IMG/VR virus record: IMGVR_UViG_3300017767_000027
Span: 1 to 45,765 of that record
Direction: 5' to 3' (one strand)
From: a virus
Length of the DNA stretch: 45,765 nt
The notes below the pieces were generated by a model. It worked only from the letters and a program-made list of their open reading frames with translations, was not told the origin of the DNA and searched no databases. The position numbers were made by a program, and so were the translations under genes. Below are positions 36,101 to 43,072 of this stretch, piece by piece; the stretch's first letter is position 1; each line of letters opens with the position of its first letter.

Positions 36101-36321
36101 TAGTATTTTAAATCATACTCTACTGATATAGCCATATTTTTATTAAACTTTTTCCAAGGTAAAACTTCATCATCTTTACTTATAAATATATTGTATGATT
36201 GATCTTTATCTTCAAAAAGAATATCGTTAATAATATGACCTCCGTACACCTCTTGACCAGTAGAATAATGCATAGCTTCATTCTTATAGTCAGAGCCTAT
36301 ACTAATCTTCCTTATTTTCAC
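36100..36321 (-). CDS. Hypothetical small phage protein
   Basis: A 73-residue protein starting from a GTG at 36321, overlapping the upstream gene by 20 bases and the next gene by TAATG. It reads K-I-R-K-I-S-I-G-S-D-Y-K-N-E-A-M-H-Y, then Q-E-V-Y-G-G-H-I-I-N-D-I and a beta-rich acidic end. I have a sense of similar proteins in phages next to chaperonin-like genes but cannot name the family. No catalytic motif is visible. Confidence 0.75.
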   Translation of the reverse strand: MKIRKISIGSDYKNEAMHYSTGQEVYGGHIINDILFEDKDQSYNIFISKDDEVLPWKKFNKNMAISVEYDLKY

Positions 36322-36541
36322 TGTACTCTCCAGTTTGTAGGTTTATATTAACATCACCATATTTTTTTTGTAATGTAGATTTTTCAGCTTCTATTTCTTG
36401 TCTTACTTTAGCGAGTTCAATTAATAAGTCTTGCTTATTTAATTCTAAATTACCTACATCTGATGTAAGTCTAGAATATTTAGTAGATACTTCTTGTACA
36501 GATTCTAACTCTTTTTTAGTTAATTTTTTTACTTTTGCCAT
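36302..36541 (-). CDS. Small coiled-coil protein
   Basis: A 79-residue protein whose residues 5-62 form a long amphipathic helix with regular Leu/Val/Ile spacing (K-K-E-L-E-S-V-Q-E-V-S, L-L-I-E-L-A-K-V-R-Q-E-I). A short polar tail with a G-D-V-N-I-N-L-Q-T-G-E-Y strand follows. Similar small coiled-coil proteins are common in marine phage structural operons, without known function. It overlaps the next gene by 20 bases. Confidence 0.75.
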   Translation of the reverse strand: MAKVKKLTKKELESVQEVSTKYSRLTSDVGNLELNKQDLLIELAKVRQEIEAEKSTLQKKYGDVNINLQTGEYSENKED

Positions 36542-36580
36542 TTTATTTGATTTTATTTAATTTAATTGTTTGTTTTTGTT

Positions 36581-37156
36581 TTAGTATACCGCTATCAAAT
36601 TTGATCCCGATATAACACCTTTTGCTAAAATAGGAACTTTATCACCTACGACTGTTCCTGGTTGTACTAGTGGAAATGTTACTGCATTACCTGCTTCTGT
36701 TATTATTTTAACACTTTGTGCTGCATTTCCATTATATATAACAGCTCCTCTATCTTCTACTGATAGGCCTGGTAAAGTTAAGCCATTAGCTAAAACTTTT
36801 ACTTTTAGTCCAGTTCCACCACCAGCTGAATTGTTTAAAGTAATCACATCATCTATATCATAGCCACTACCAGCTGCAGTTATTTCAACAGATGCTACGC
36901 CGTATACATCTGGATTTGTACTTAAAAGTACTAATGAACCTATTTTAACTTTCATACCAGTTGCACCTGAAGGTGCTACAGACGACTGAGTTAGTTCATC
37001 GCCTACTTCTGATAAAGCATAACCTGTTCCTACAGCAGTTATTTCAACAGCTTGTATAGCTGGTATTGATGTATTTATTGCTCCAACTGTAACTATTTTA
37101 GCGTCGTGGCCAAACACTCTTGGTTGAGCCATCATATTTCCTTCTAAACCTTTCAT
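36581..37156 (-). CDS. Beta-repeat structural protein with G-x-G-Y modules
   Basis: A 191-residue, Gly/Val/Thr-rich protein with two copies of a beta-repeat: V-E-I-T-A-V-G-T-G-Y-A-L and V-E-I-T-A-A-G-S-G-Y-D-I-D-D-V, the second followed by a G-G-G-T-G-L-K-V-K-V strand. The repeat recurs in three other structural proteins in the window. A C-terminal block (V-V-G-D-K-V-P-I-L-A-K-G-V) recalls decoration-type proteins. It lies immediately after the GTA-type holin gene (spacing 2 bases), far from the tail genes, so it could be a minor head or fibre protein. Confidence 0.8.
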   Translation of the reverse strand: MKGLEGNMMAQPRVFGHDAKIVTVGAINTSIPAIQAVEITAVGTGYALSEVGDELTQSSVAPSGATGMKVKIGSLVLLSTNPDVYGVASVEITAAGSGYDIDDVITLNNSAGGGTGLKVKVLANGLTLPGLSVEDRGAVIYNGNAAQSVKIITEAGNAVTFPLVQPGTVVGDKVPILAKGVISGSNLIAVY

Positions 37157-37158
37157 GT

Positions 37159-37608
37159 TTATTTATTTATCTTTGTTATTTTTTCAGCACCACGACTTCC
37201 GAAGTATGCTACATAAACTGTTACCAGTAATGTTTTTAATAAGTTTATCCAAGCATCATCAACTTGAAATTGCAAGTGAAAAGAATCTACAGCCATCATA
37301 AACACAGCTGATGCTGTTAAAAATATAAGAGCTAGAGGTCTTGTGTTTTTACTAAGCCAAGAGTCTGATTTCATATCAGATCTCCACCTACTTGACACTT
37401 CTTTCATTTCAGCTATATCTTGCTCTATAAACTTCATAGCTTGCTCTTTATCAACAGCCTTAATCTTATTATCACTTGATATAAGATTTTTTACTACACC
37501 AAGAGTTCCTTGGTTCGGTAATATGTCTCCTATAGCATCTAAAACCTTAGGAGCTTTACTAGCTAGAAAAGCCCCTACTTTAGTTTCTTTAAATGTTTTC
37601 TTTTCCAT
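37159..37608 (-). CDS. Holin, GTA-type three-helix family
   Basis: A 149-residue protein with an amphipathic N-terminal half and two clear membrane segments, about residues 93-112 (L-A-L-I-F-L-T-A-S-A-V-F-M-M-A-V) and 121-140 (L-L-K-T-L-L-V-T-V-Y-V-A-Y-F). They are bracketed by D-S-W-L-S-K-N-T-R-P and F-G-S-R-G-A-E-K, the signature of the holin family first described for gene-transfer-agent release. Holins make lesions in the inner membrane and time lysis. The start overlaps the previous stop as TAATG. The amidase it would release lies 4.5 kb upstream in the same operon. Confidence 0.85.
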   Translation of the reverse strand: MEKKTFKETKVGAFLASKAPKVLDAIGDILPNQGTLGVVKNLISSDNKIKAVDKEQAMKFIEQDIAEMKEVSSRWRSDMKSDSWLSKNTRPLALIFLTASAVFMMAVDSFHLQFQVDDAWINLLKTLLVTVYVAYFGSRGAEKITKINK

Positions 37609-38123
37609 TAGTTTGCAGCTTCATAATTTCCAGCCATACCTTCTCCTTTTACTTGAGCAGTCATTGATTGATTAAGAGCTCCTGACATATCTCTTTCTGC
37701 TACATCTTGCGCGCGAGAAAAAGGATATTTTTTCGTTCTATCTCCTTCACCCCTTGATAAAAGATTTCTATATGTTTCTTGATCTATCACTTGATGTAAC
37801 TTACCTTTCGTAGTAGGAGTGTTATTAAACTTATGATATTGAGTATCGCCTTTTTTATTCATATATTTGACAATTCTAGTGCCTTTATCATTAACAAACT
37901 CACCTTTTGGTTGATAACCATCTCTAATCATATAATTGACATTTCCGCCAACCTGCTCTGCCGGTCTATCTACTAATTTAGCCTGTCCTTCTTCTTCTTC
38001 TTCACCAGTACTAGAAACAGTATTGCCACTTAGTTTAACTGGAGAATCTGATATTAAACCTCTTTTCTGCATAGGAGAATAAGAACACTTTTTCTTACCT
38101 ATTGGTGACATTTTAAAAGCCAT
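37608..38123 (-). CDS. K-S-P-motif protein, function unknown
   Basis: A 171-residue soluble protein starting M-A-F-K-M-S-P-I-G-K-K-K, followed by Y-S-P-M-Q-K and D-S-P-V-K-L, three S-P motifs in the first 31 residues. A Glu-rich patch (G-E-E-E-E-E-G-Q) and a mixed globular part follow (N-Y-M-I-R-D-G-Y-Q-P-K-G-E-F). No enzyme motif was seen. Its N-terminal motif is shared with at least four neighbouring proteins that are otherwise unlike it, which suggests a common targeting or packaging signal. It is TAATG-coupled on both sides. Confidence 0.8.
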   Translation of the reverse strand: MAFKMSPIGKKKCSYSPMQKRGLISDSPVKLSGNTVSSTGEEEEEGQAKLVDRPAEQVGGNVNYMIRDGYQPKGEFVNDKGTRIVKYMNKKGDTQYHKFNNTPTTKGKLHQVIDQETYRNLLSRGEGDRTKKYPFSRAQDVAERDMSGALNQSMTAQVKGEGMAGNYEAAN

Positions 38124-39877
38124 TATCTATTGCTTTTGAAATGCTTAGATAATACACTTCCTAACTTTTTAAGTTGTCTAGCTGGAGCTGCCATATTCTT
38201 AGCTGCATATCCACCACCATCTTGATTACTTTTCATTTTAGTAGGTGAAGCTTCTTTCATTGGCTTCATTCTTTTAAAGGTCGCCATCTCATGTTTCTTT
38301 TCATACGGTACCATTTTCATTGGCTTAAACTCAGTGTTACCTGTACGTTTACCTGGTCTAGCGCTAGAACCTAGTTTAACTGCCATTTTTTTAACTTTAC
38401 GTTTTTCGCCACCTTTCATCATACTTGGAGACTTTTTCATTTTAGCAGCAGAATCAATAGCCATAACTTTAGACATTTTTTTATCAGCTTTTTTAAAACC
38501 TTTATCAATTCTTTTATCGTACCTTTTTGCTGAGACGTCTTTTTTTCTAGGTTTTAAATTTCCAGGTCTACCTCTAAAGTTAGATAAGTTATCAAACTTT
38601 TCTACCTTATCCATCAATTTAGCTCTTTTCTTAGAAGGATTTTTCATTTTAGCAGGAGATTCACCAGCTGCCATTTCTAAAGCTTTTTTCTTTTCGTACT
38701 TAGCTTCTTTTTTCTTTCCAGACTTATAATCAGCAATAGCATTTCTAGCGTAGTCTTGCTCTACTTTTTGCTTTGATTTTTTAATTGGTGCAGTTCCTTT
38801 TGTTTTTACTTTAGATGGATTCTCTGCTAAGGGTTGAGCATTAGAAGCATATGTAGTTTTCTTTACATATCTTTTTTTACCTTTTCTTTTAACTGTTGGA
38901 TTTTCAGCTAAAGGCTTAGCATTAGAAGCATATTCTCTTTTTACTCTTGTAACTTCTTTTTTCTTGTTACCTTTTACAGTCGTCTTAGTAACATTACCAT
39001 GCGCATCAGTGCTTTTTGATTTTTGTTTTTTCATTGGCGCTTTCATTTTAGCAGGTGATTTATCCATCATTTTAATTCCTGACTTAGATAACATTTTAGC
39101 AGGAGCTTTTAATATTGCTTCTTGTAGTTCTTTTGGTAATTTCTTTTGTCCGCCAACCAAAGGTTTTTTAGCAGGTGACTTCATTTTAGCCGGTGCTTTA
39201 CCTTGAGCACTAGACTTGTTTCCAGAAAACTTCTTATTTTTCATTTTCTTTTCCATACCTTCAGATTCATCTCTACGAGATTTCATTGATTGTTTTTTCT
39301 TACCGTTTTTAGCTCCTAAAGAGTCATCTAAACGTGCATTATATCCTTGTTTTTTCATTGTTGTTGGTGATTTTCTATTTTCGACAATTACATCAGAAGA
39401 GCCTTCTTTGTTTTTTCCTTTAGCAAATTTAGTATGCAGTCTTTGTGATTTTTTAGTACCACCTGCAGCTCTTTTAACTTTAGTTTTAGTAGTTCCGTCT
39501 TTTTTTGTTTTTGTTTTGTGTAGTTCAACAGTGTTTGATAATCTTGAAGACTTTCTTTTCTGGTAAGGCTTGTTAGGATCATCTTTAACACCACTGTCAT
39601 AAGCTTTTTCGTGCTTGAAAGTTTTTATTTCTACTTTTTTACCTTTTTTATCAGTGTAAGATCTACTTTTATCAGCTACTCTATTTTTGTCTCTTATAAC
39701 AGCTGTTGGCTTACGTTTTTTAGTAGCTGGTGACTTTGCTCTAGCTTTTTGCTTTGCAGTTGGCCCTGAGCCAGCACCTTTCATTTTAGCATTAGCTACA
39801 GATCCAGCAATTTTAGTAGCTGCTGTTTTGCTTTTGCCTTCTTTCATTAATTTTTTTACTAAACTTTCAAAACTCAT
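38123..39877 (-). CDS. Lysine-rich protein with many S-P-A-K-M type motifs (DNA-binding candidate)
   Basis: A 584-residue, extremely Lys-rich, low-complexity protein. The N-terminus S-F-E-S-L-V-K-K-L-M-K-E-G-K-S-K-T-A-A-T plus an A-K-M-K-G-A-G-S-G-P segment is a pattern I recall from marine phage proteins. The body carries repeated K-S-P-A-K-M, K-A-P-A-K-M, E-S-P-A-K-M and related copies. A duplicated segment, Y-A-S-N-A-K/Q-P-L-A-E-N-P, occurs twice in the middle. The S-P-x-K pattern resembles the tails of linker histones and would suit binding to AT-rich DNA, but no folded DNA-binding domain is apparent. I chose ATG 39877 because it overlaps the upstream stop as ATGA. An upstream ATG at 39910 is less likely. 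Confidence 0.8.
   Translation of the reverse strand: MSFESLVKKLMKEGKSKTAATKIAGSVANAKMKGAGSGPTAKQKARAKSPATKKRKPTAVIRDKNRVADKSRSYTDKKGKKVEIKTFKHEKAYDSGVKDDPNKPYQKRKSSRLSNTVELHKTKTKKDGTTKTKVKRAAGGTKKSQRLHTKFAKGKNKEGSSDVIVENRKSPTTMKKQGYNARLDDSLGAKNGKKKQSMKSRRDESEGMEKKMKNKKFSGNKSSAQGKAPAKMKSPAKKPLVGGQKKLPKELQEAILKAPAKMLSKSGIKMMDKSPAKMKAPMKKQKSKSTDAHGNVTKTTVKGNKKKEVTRVKREYASNAKPLAENPTVKRKGKKRYVKKTTYASNAQPLAENPSKVKTKGTAPIKKSKQKVEQDYARNAIADYKSGKKKEAKYEKKKALEMAAGESPAKMKNPSKKRAKLMDKVEKFDNLSNFRGRPGNLKPRKKDVSAKRYDKRIDKGFKKADKKMSKVMAIDSAAKMKKSPSMMKGGEKRKVKKMAVKLGSSARPGKRTGNTEFKPMKMVPYEKKHEMATFKRMKPMKEASPTKMKSNQDGGGYAAKNMAAPARQLKKLGSVLSKHFKSNR
38817..38932 (-). repeat. Duplicated 35-base unit within the lysine-rich gene
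   Basis: Two units, 38817-38851 and 38898-38932, encode Y-A-S-N-A-Q/K-P-L-A-E-N-P and differ at only a few bases. They are separated by a Lys/Arg-rich spacer. Confidence 0.75.
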
Positions 39878-40236
39878 TTTTTCTCTTTTTTGTATGCTTC
39901 TTGTTCCCACGGAAACGACTTACTACCTTCCATGATCCATTTGCCTTTGTATTTTATTTTACCGTTTTTACGTGGATAAGATTTTCCTTCCCACTCTATA
40001 GATGTATCAGAATAGTTTAAACCTTTTTTACCATTTGATTTTTCAAATCTTTTAAATTGATTAACATGAACTTCTTCATGATCTATAACTTCCTCAAGTT
40101 GCTTAGGATCATCTATTCTATTATTAATAGTTATAGTGCCGTTATTGTTAGCTCTACCTAAAACATCGTTCTCGTCATCTACCATATATATTGGCGTTGT
40201 TTGTTTCTCATAAGGAGATTTTAATTTAAATGCCAT
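39874..40236 (-). CDS. HExxH metallopeptidase-like small protein with N-terminal K-S-P motif
   Basis: A 120-residue protein that starts M-A-F-K-L-K-S-P-Y-E-K-Q and contains V-I-D-H-E-E-V-H-V-N-Q-F (about residues 50-61), a zinc-peptidase H-E-x-x-H motif. A later P-W-E-Q-E-A-Y provides a possible third Glu ligand. W-E-G-K-S-Y lies between them. I recall marine phage proteins with the same order (H-E-x-x-H, W-x-G-K-x-Y, W-E-x-E-A-Y). Whether it cleaves proteins is untested. A missing ligand would make it a degenerate relative. It overlaps the lysine-rich gene by ATGA and shares its S-P motif. Confidence 0.8.
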   Translation of the reverse strand: MAFKLKSPYEKQTTPIYMVDDENDVLGRANNNGTITINNRIDDPKQLEEVIDHEEVHVNQFKRFEKSNGKKGLNYSDTSIEWEGKSYPRKNGKIKYKGKWIMEGSKSFPWEQEAYKKEKK

Positions 40237-40245
40237 AATATATAT

Positions 40246-40998
40246 TTAACAATTCCATCTACGTCTAGCAGCTCTACCTCTTTCACCAGTCCATCCTTTT
40301 GATCTAGCACAAAATGATTTTCTACGTTTTGCATCTTTACTACCAGGTTTTAACTTTGAAGGATCTTTTGTTACTGCAGTTTTTAATTTACTACCTGGAT
40401 TTTTTCTTTTGTATTCATTAACACCTTTTTGTGTCATACCACCACCTGCTTTAGCTCCAGTTCCAGTAGGATTAGCTTTATTAAAGTTTTTACCTCTACC
40501 AATAGTTTTTCTTGGCTCTGCTTTTTTAGCAGGCGATTTTTTACAACTACCTTTTGTACCTTTAGCAGTTCCTGGAACTCTCTCATAACCTTGCCAACAT
40601 TTAGCTGGAGATTTTTTCTCACCTGGCGCTTTTTCACCACATTTCAAACTAGGATTAGCAACTTGTCTCCAATCTTGTTTTACCCAGTTTTTTAAACTAC
40701 CTCCACTACTAGTGCCTGTAGTATTACTTTTAGAAGATCTTTTATATTCACCTGCTGCGCCTGCTTTTCTTTTAGCTCTAACTATTTTGGATTTTTCACC
40801 AGAGCTCATGCTTCTAATTTTAGCTAAAGGTAAACATACTTTTTTAGTACCACCGCCTTTTGCTCTAACTTTTCTCATAGCAGGACTTTTATCTTTAATG
40901 CTACTTAAATAACCATCAATTATATTAGCTTGCTTTTCGTGAGCTTTAACTGATTTTTTAAGCTGTGATGATACTTTTTTTAATTTACTTGCTTCCAT
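40246..40998 (-). CDS. Basic Cys-containing protein with K-S-P motifs and R-R-K-S-F-C-A-R C-terminus
   Basis: A 250-residue Lys/Gly/Ser-rich protein. A helical N-terminus is followed by D-K-S-P-A-M-R-K, K-V-C-L-P-L-A-K-I-R-S-M-S, S-L-K-N-W-V-K-Q-D-W-R-Q-V, two K-K-S-P-A-K copies (one as S-P-A-K-C-W-Q), and a C-terminal block R-R-K-S-F-C-A-R-S-K-G-W. The N-W-V-K-Q-D-W and R-K-S-F-C-A-R blocks remind me of short basic domains of unknown function (DUF5872- and DUF6321-like) seen in phages and large viruses, a recollection that needs a profile search. It overlaps the PAP2 gene by 14 bases. Confidence 0.75.
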   Translation of the reverse strand: MEASKLKKVSSQLKKSVKAHEKQANIIDGYLSSIKDKSPAMRKVRAKGGGTKKVCLPLAKIRSMSSGEKSKIVRAKRKAGAAGEYKRSSKSNTTGTSSGGSLKNWVKQDWRQVANPSLKCGEKAPGEKKSPAKCWQGYERVPGTAKGTKGSCKKSPAKKAEPRKTIGRGKNFNKANPTGTGAKAGGGMTQKGVNEYKRKNPGSKLKTAVTKDPSKLKPGSKDAKRRKSFCARSKGWTGERGRAARRRWNC

Positions 40999-41524
40999 TT
41001 TGTTTTAAGTGGTTATACATAGCTTTTCCTAATTTTTTACCCATATCAGAATCATATTTATAATGAGCTCTTGCTACATTTCTAGCGTCTGATATTTCGT
41101 TTCCTACTTGCAAAAACTCATCGTTGTCGTATTTATCAGCTAAATAATTACCTATTAACACGCCTTGGGCAGAGTGACCTGAAGGATAAGATGGTGTTTT
41201 CATAGAAGCTAGTTCTAAAGTATCTATGTCAATACCATATTGTTTTGCTTGATCTTTTGGCCTAGGTCTATTATAATATTTTTTTAGCTTTAATATAACA
41301 CTAGCAGATCCATCTGTTAATTTATCTATTTCCTGTTTGTCTAGTTTTATATTTTTTTTATCTGCTACTTCTTTGAAAGATCCATATATGTTGTCTCTCT
41401 TTTTTACAAAGCTTTTGTTAATAGGTATGTTTTTTAAAGATTTTATCTCTGATAAAGTTCTTAATGAACCATCTGCAGGAGGAGGCATATTCTTAAATTG
41501 AGAATAATCAAACTCTTCAAACAT
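40985..41524 (-). CDS. PAP2-superfamily phosphatase (soluble acid-phosphatase type)
   Basis: A 179-residue protein with all three PAP2 signatures: K81-x6-R88-P89, P-S-G-H at 114-117, and R148-x5-H154-x3-D158 (an Ala replaces the usual leading Ser). These form the phosphate-binding and His-nucleophile site of phosphatidic-acid phosphatases, bacterial acid phosphatases and vanadium haloperoxidases. No signal peptide or membrane span is visible, so it is probably cytoplasmic or a virion component. The substrate could be lipid phosphate, isoprenyl pyrophosphate or nucleotides. I start at ATG 41524, 1 base after the preceding stop. A longer N-terminal extension to 41593 would overlap another gene. 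Confidence 0.85.
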   Translation of the reverse strand: MFEEFDYSQFKNMPPPADGSLRTLSEIKSLKNIPINKSFVKKRDNIYGSFKEVADKKNIKLDKQEIDKLTDGSASVILKLKKYYNRPRPKDQAKQYGIDIDTLELASMKTPSYPSGHSAQGVLIGNYLADKYDNDEFLQVGNEISDARNVARAHYKYDSDMGKKLGKAMYNHLKQNGSK

Positions 41525-41525
41525 T

Positions 41526-41666
41526 TTAACACTTACCTTTACCTTGTTGTTTAGAAGCCCACATATTAGCATAAGCTGATGGGTAAACATCAAACTTTTT
41601 TCTAGCAGCAGCCTTACAAGATGCTGATAGTTTTCTTAACGCTGGTGAGTTATTTACTTTTTTCAT
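41526..41666 (-). CDS. 46-residue basic protein with Y-P-S-A-Y-A-N motif
   Basis: A short protein reading K-K-V-N-N-S-P-A-L-R-K-L-S, then A-A-R-K-K-F-D-V-Y-P-S-A-Y-A-N-M-W-A, ending with a single Cys. The D-V-Y-P-S-A-Y-A-N block is one I recall in phage and large-virus proteins as a small conserved basic module (DUF5872-like). It carries an S-P motif near its N-terminus and belongs to the same cluster of small K-S-P proteins. Start and stop fit exactly between the neighbouring genes. Confidence 0.75.
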   Translation of the reverse strand: MKKVNNSPALRKLSASCKAAARKKFDVYPSAYANMWASKQQGKGKC

Positions 41667-41669
41667 AAC

Positions 41670-42083
41670 TTATAATTTTCTACCTTTTTTATCAACTTTT
41701 ACTTCTTTTACTATTACTCTAGTATTAGGTTTTTTGTTCTGTAATTCTTCTAACTGTCTATTAAGCTCTTCTAGCTTACCATCAGCTTCTGTACCATCTT
41801 TAATCATACTAGCAGTTATACCAATTTCTTCTTTTAATATATCTTGAGTCTGCTCAAGCATTTCTACTTGATCTTTTAGTTGGATTATCATCTTCTCGTT
41901 CCACTCTTCTTTTAGTTCATATTCTAAGCGAGTAACTTCTATAGGTGGTAATTTTCTAGCTTCTTCAATATCTGCTTGTAGTGTATAATACATACCTACA
42001 AAAGAGGCTGTAACCATTATTATCGCTACTACAGTTTTTAAATCAAGTTGTATGTTAGTGTTTTCAGAGATCTTTGTACTCAT
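41670..42083 (-). CDS. Membrane-anchored coiled-coil protein (spanin-like candidate)
   Basis: From ATG 42083 the product is 137 residues. It has a short N-terminus, one membrane segment at about residues 17-33 (V-V-A-I-I-M-V-T-A-S-F-V-G-M-Y-Y), then a long acidic coiled-coil (residues 35-115) and a basic tail. Topology and placement, overlapping the end of the amidase gene by 20 bases, resemble an inner-membrane spanin, though no lipoprotein partner is apparent. A tail or membrane-tether role is also possible. Confidence 0.75.
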   Translation of the reverse strand: MSTKISENTNIQLDLKTVVAIIMVTASFVGMYYTLQADIEEARKLPPIEVTRLEYELKEEWNEKMIIQLKDQVEMLEQTQDILKEEIGITASMIKDGTEADGKLEELNRQLEELQNKKPNTRVIVKEVKVDKKGRKL

Positions 42084-42477
42084 TGGTTGCATCAAATGAT
42101 GGGCATGCTTTATTAGCAAACTCATTGTGTGAATAAATAATAGCATCTGGATACATAGCCTTTAACGTTTTAAGGACATGTAACAGACTTTCTTTTTGTA
42201 TTTGTGTTCTAGTATCCTTCGGAGTCTTACCATCTGCTTCAACGCCTCCACAATAACATAACCCTATGCTATTTCTATTATGCGACTTGCAATGAGCTCC
42301 GACACGATCTATATCTCTACCTTTTTTAATAGTTCCATCTAGTTCGATGTAGAAATGATAGCCAATGTCGCTCCACCCTCTAGAGTTAACATGCCAGTCT
42401 CTTATTGTTTCAACTGGTATGTCTTGTCCTTCTCTAGTAGCAGAGCAATGTATAATAATTTCTTTTATATTTCTCAT
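42064..42477 (-). CDS. N-acetylmuramoyl-L-alanine amidase, T7-lysozyme type (endolysin)
   Basis: The 137-residue protein matches the amidase-2 family, which cuts the bond between muramic acid and L-alanine in peptidoglycan. Zinc ligands are visible at H10 (I-I-I-H-C-S-A-T), H117 (Y-S-H-N-E-F) and C125 (K-A-C-P-S-F-D). Lys 123 matches the T7 catalytic Lys two residues before the Cys ligand. The fold blocks G-W-S-D-I-G-Y-H-F-Y-I, D-G-T-I and N-S-I-G-L-C-Y are in order. There is no cell-wall-binding domain, as in T7. It sits beside membrane-protein genes that could act as holin and spanin. Confidence 0.93.
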   Translation of the reverse strand: MRNIKEIIIHCSATREGQDIPVETIRDWHVNSRGWSDIGYHFYIELDGTIKKGRDIDRVGAHCKSHNRNSIGLCYCGGVEADGKTPKDTRTQIQKESLLHVLKTLKAMYPDAIIYSHNEFANKACPSFDATNEYKDL

Positions 42478-42478
42478 T

Positions 42479-42910
42479 TTATCTATTTACGAGTTCAGTC
42501 ACACCTGCTTCTTCACTAGCTAAAGCTCCTCCTTTTAAACCTGATTTTATTTTTTTATCTGCTTCTTGATACTCTGCATCTTGTACTCTAAAATTACCTG
42601 CAGCATTAAAATAATCTCTTTTAACTTTCTTAGTTTCACCAACGTTTACTAAGTTTGTTTCTCCAGTCATTCTATTTACAACCTTTATCATGCCTGTCTT
42701 AGGATCCATCTTAGCGCCGTCTGCTACTTGATTGTTCATATACAAGTTATACGCAGCTTCTCCTTCAGGTGTTTTGTTAAACCTTTTAAATGATTCTTGC
42801 TCTGCTTTATGAAAATCCATATTTGCTTCTCTTCTAGCTCTAGCAGTTTCCGTTTCTCCTTCAGTGATTTTTATAGGGCTCTTGCTTAAAAAACTATCTC
42901 TCCAGCTCAT
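42479..42910 (-). CDS. K-S-P-motif protein, function unknown
   Basis: A 143-residue soluble, charged protein starting W-R-D-S-F-L-S-K-S-P-I-K-I-T-E-G. Its middle has K-T-P-E-G-E-A-A-Y-N-L-Y-M-N-N and beta-like G-M-I-K-V-V-N-R. A Gly-rich stretch (S-G-L-K-G-G-A-L-A) precedes the C-terminus. The K-S-P-I-K-I near the N-terminus is one of the shared motifs of this cluster. It lies between the small holin-like gene and the amidase, with one base between its stop and the amidase start. Confidence 0.75.
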   Translation of the reverse strand: MSWRDSFLSKSPIKITEGETETARARREANMDFHKAEQESFKRFNKTPEGEAAYNLYMNNQVADGAKMDPKTGMIKVVNRMTGETNLVNVGETKKVKRDYFNAAGNFRVQDAEYQEADKKIKSGLKGGALASEEAGVTELVNR

Positions 42911-42913
42911 ATT

Positions 42914-43072
42914 TTATTTTTCTTTTTTCTTTAGTAAATACCATTTGTGAGCAGTATAACCTAAAGTGGTTAATAACAATAGTATAGACAATACAGGCTC
43001 TAGCCATCCTAGACTAACAACCGTAGCTGATGTTATATTTAAACAGTACAGCTTTAAATCTTCTAAACCCAT
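42914..43072 (-). CDS. Small single-pass membrane protein, holin candidate
   Basis: A 52-residue protein with a polar N-terminus, one hydrophobic stretch at about residues 26-41 (P-V-L-S-I-L-L-L-L-T-T-L-G-Y-T-A) and a Lys-rich end (Y-L-L-K-K-K-E-K). An amphipathic segment precedes it (C-L-N-I-T-S-A-T-V-V-S-L). This layout is common in small phage holins, and the endolysin is two genes downstream. It begins in a one-base TAATG overlap with the preceding small gene. It competes with the 149-residue GTA-type holin for the same role. Confidence 0.65.
   Translation of the reverse strand: MGLEDLKLYCLNITSATVVSLGWLEPVLSILLLLTTLGYTAHKWYLLKKKEK

Noticed and set aside
41525-41593. N-terminal extension of the PAP2 protein to 41593
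   Set aside because: It would overlap the 46-residue Y-P-S-A-Y-A-N gene over its coding length and adds hydrophobic residues that look like a shadow frame.
42084-42146. Longer start for the membrane coiled-coil protein at 42146
   Set aside because: The extra residues are His/Leu-rich and lie over the zinc-site coding end of the amidase. ATG 42083 gives a normal membrane-protein N-terminus.
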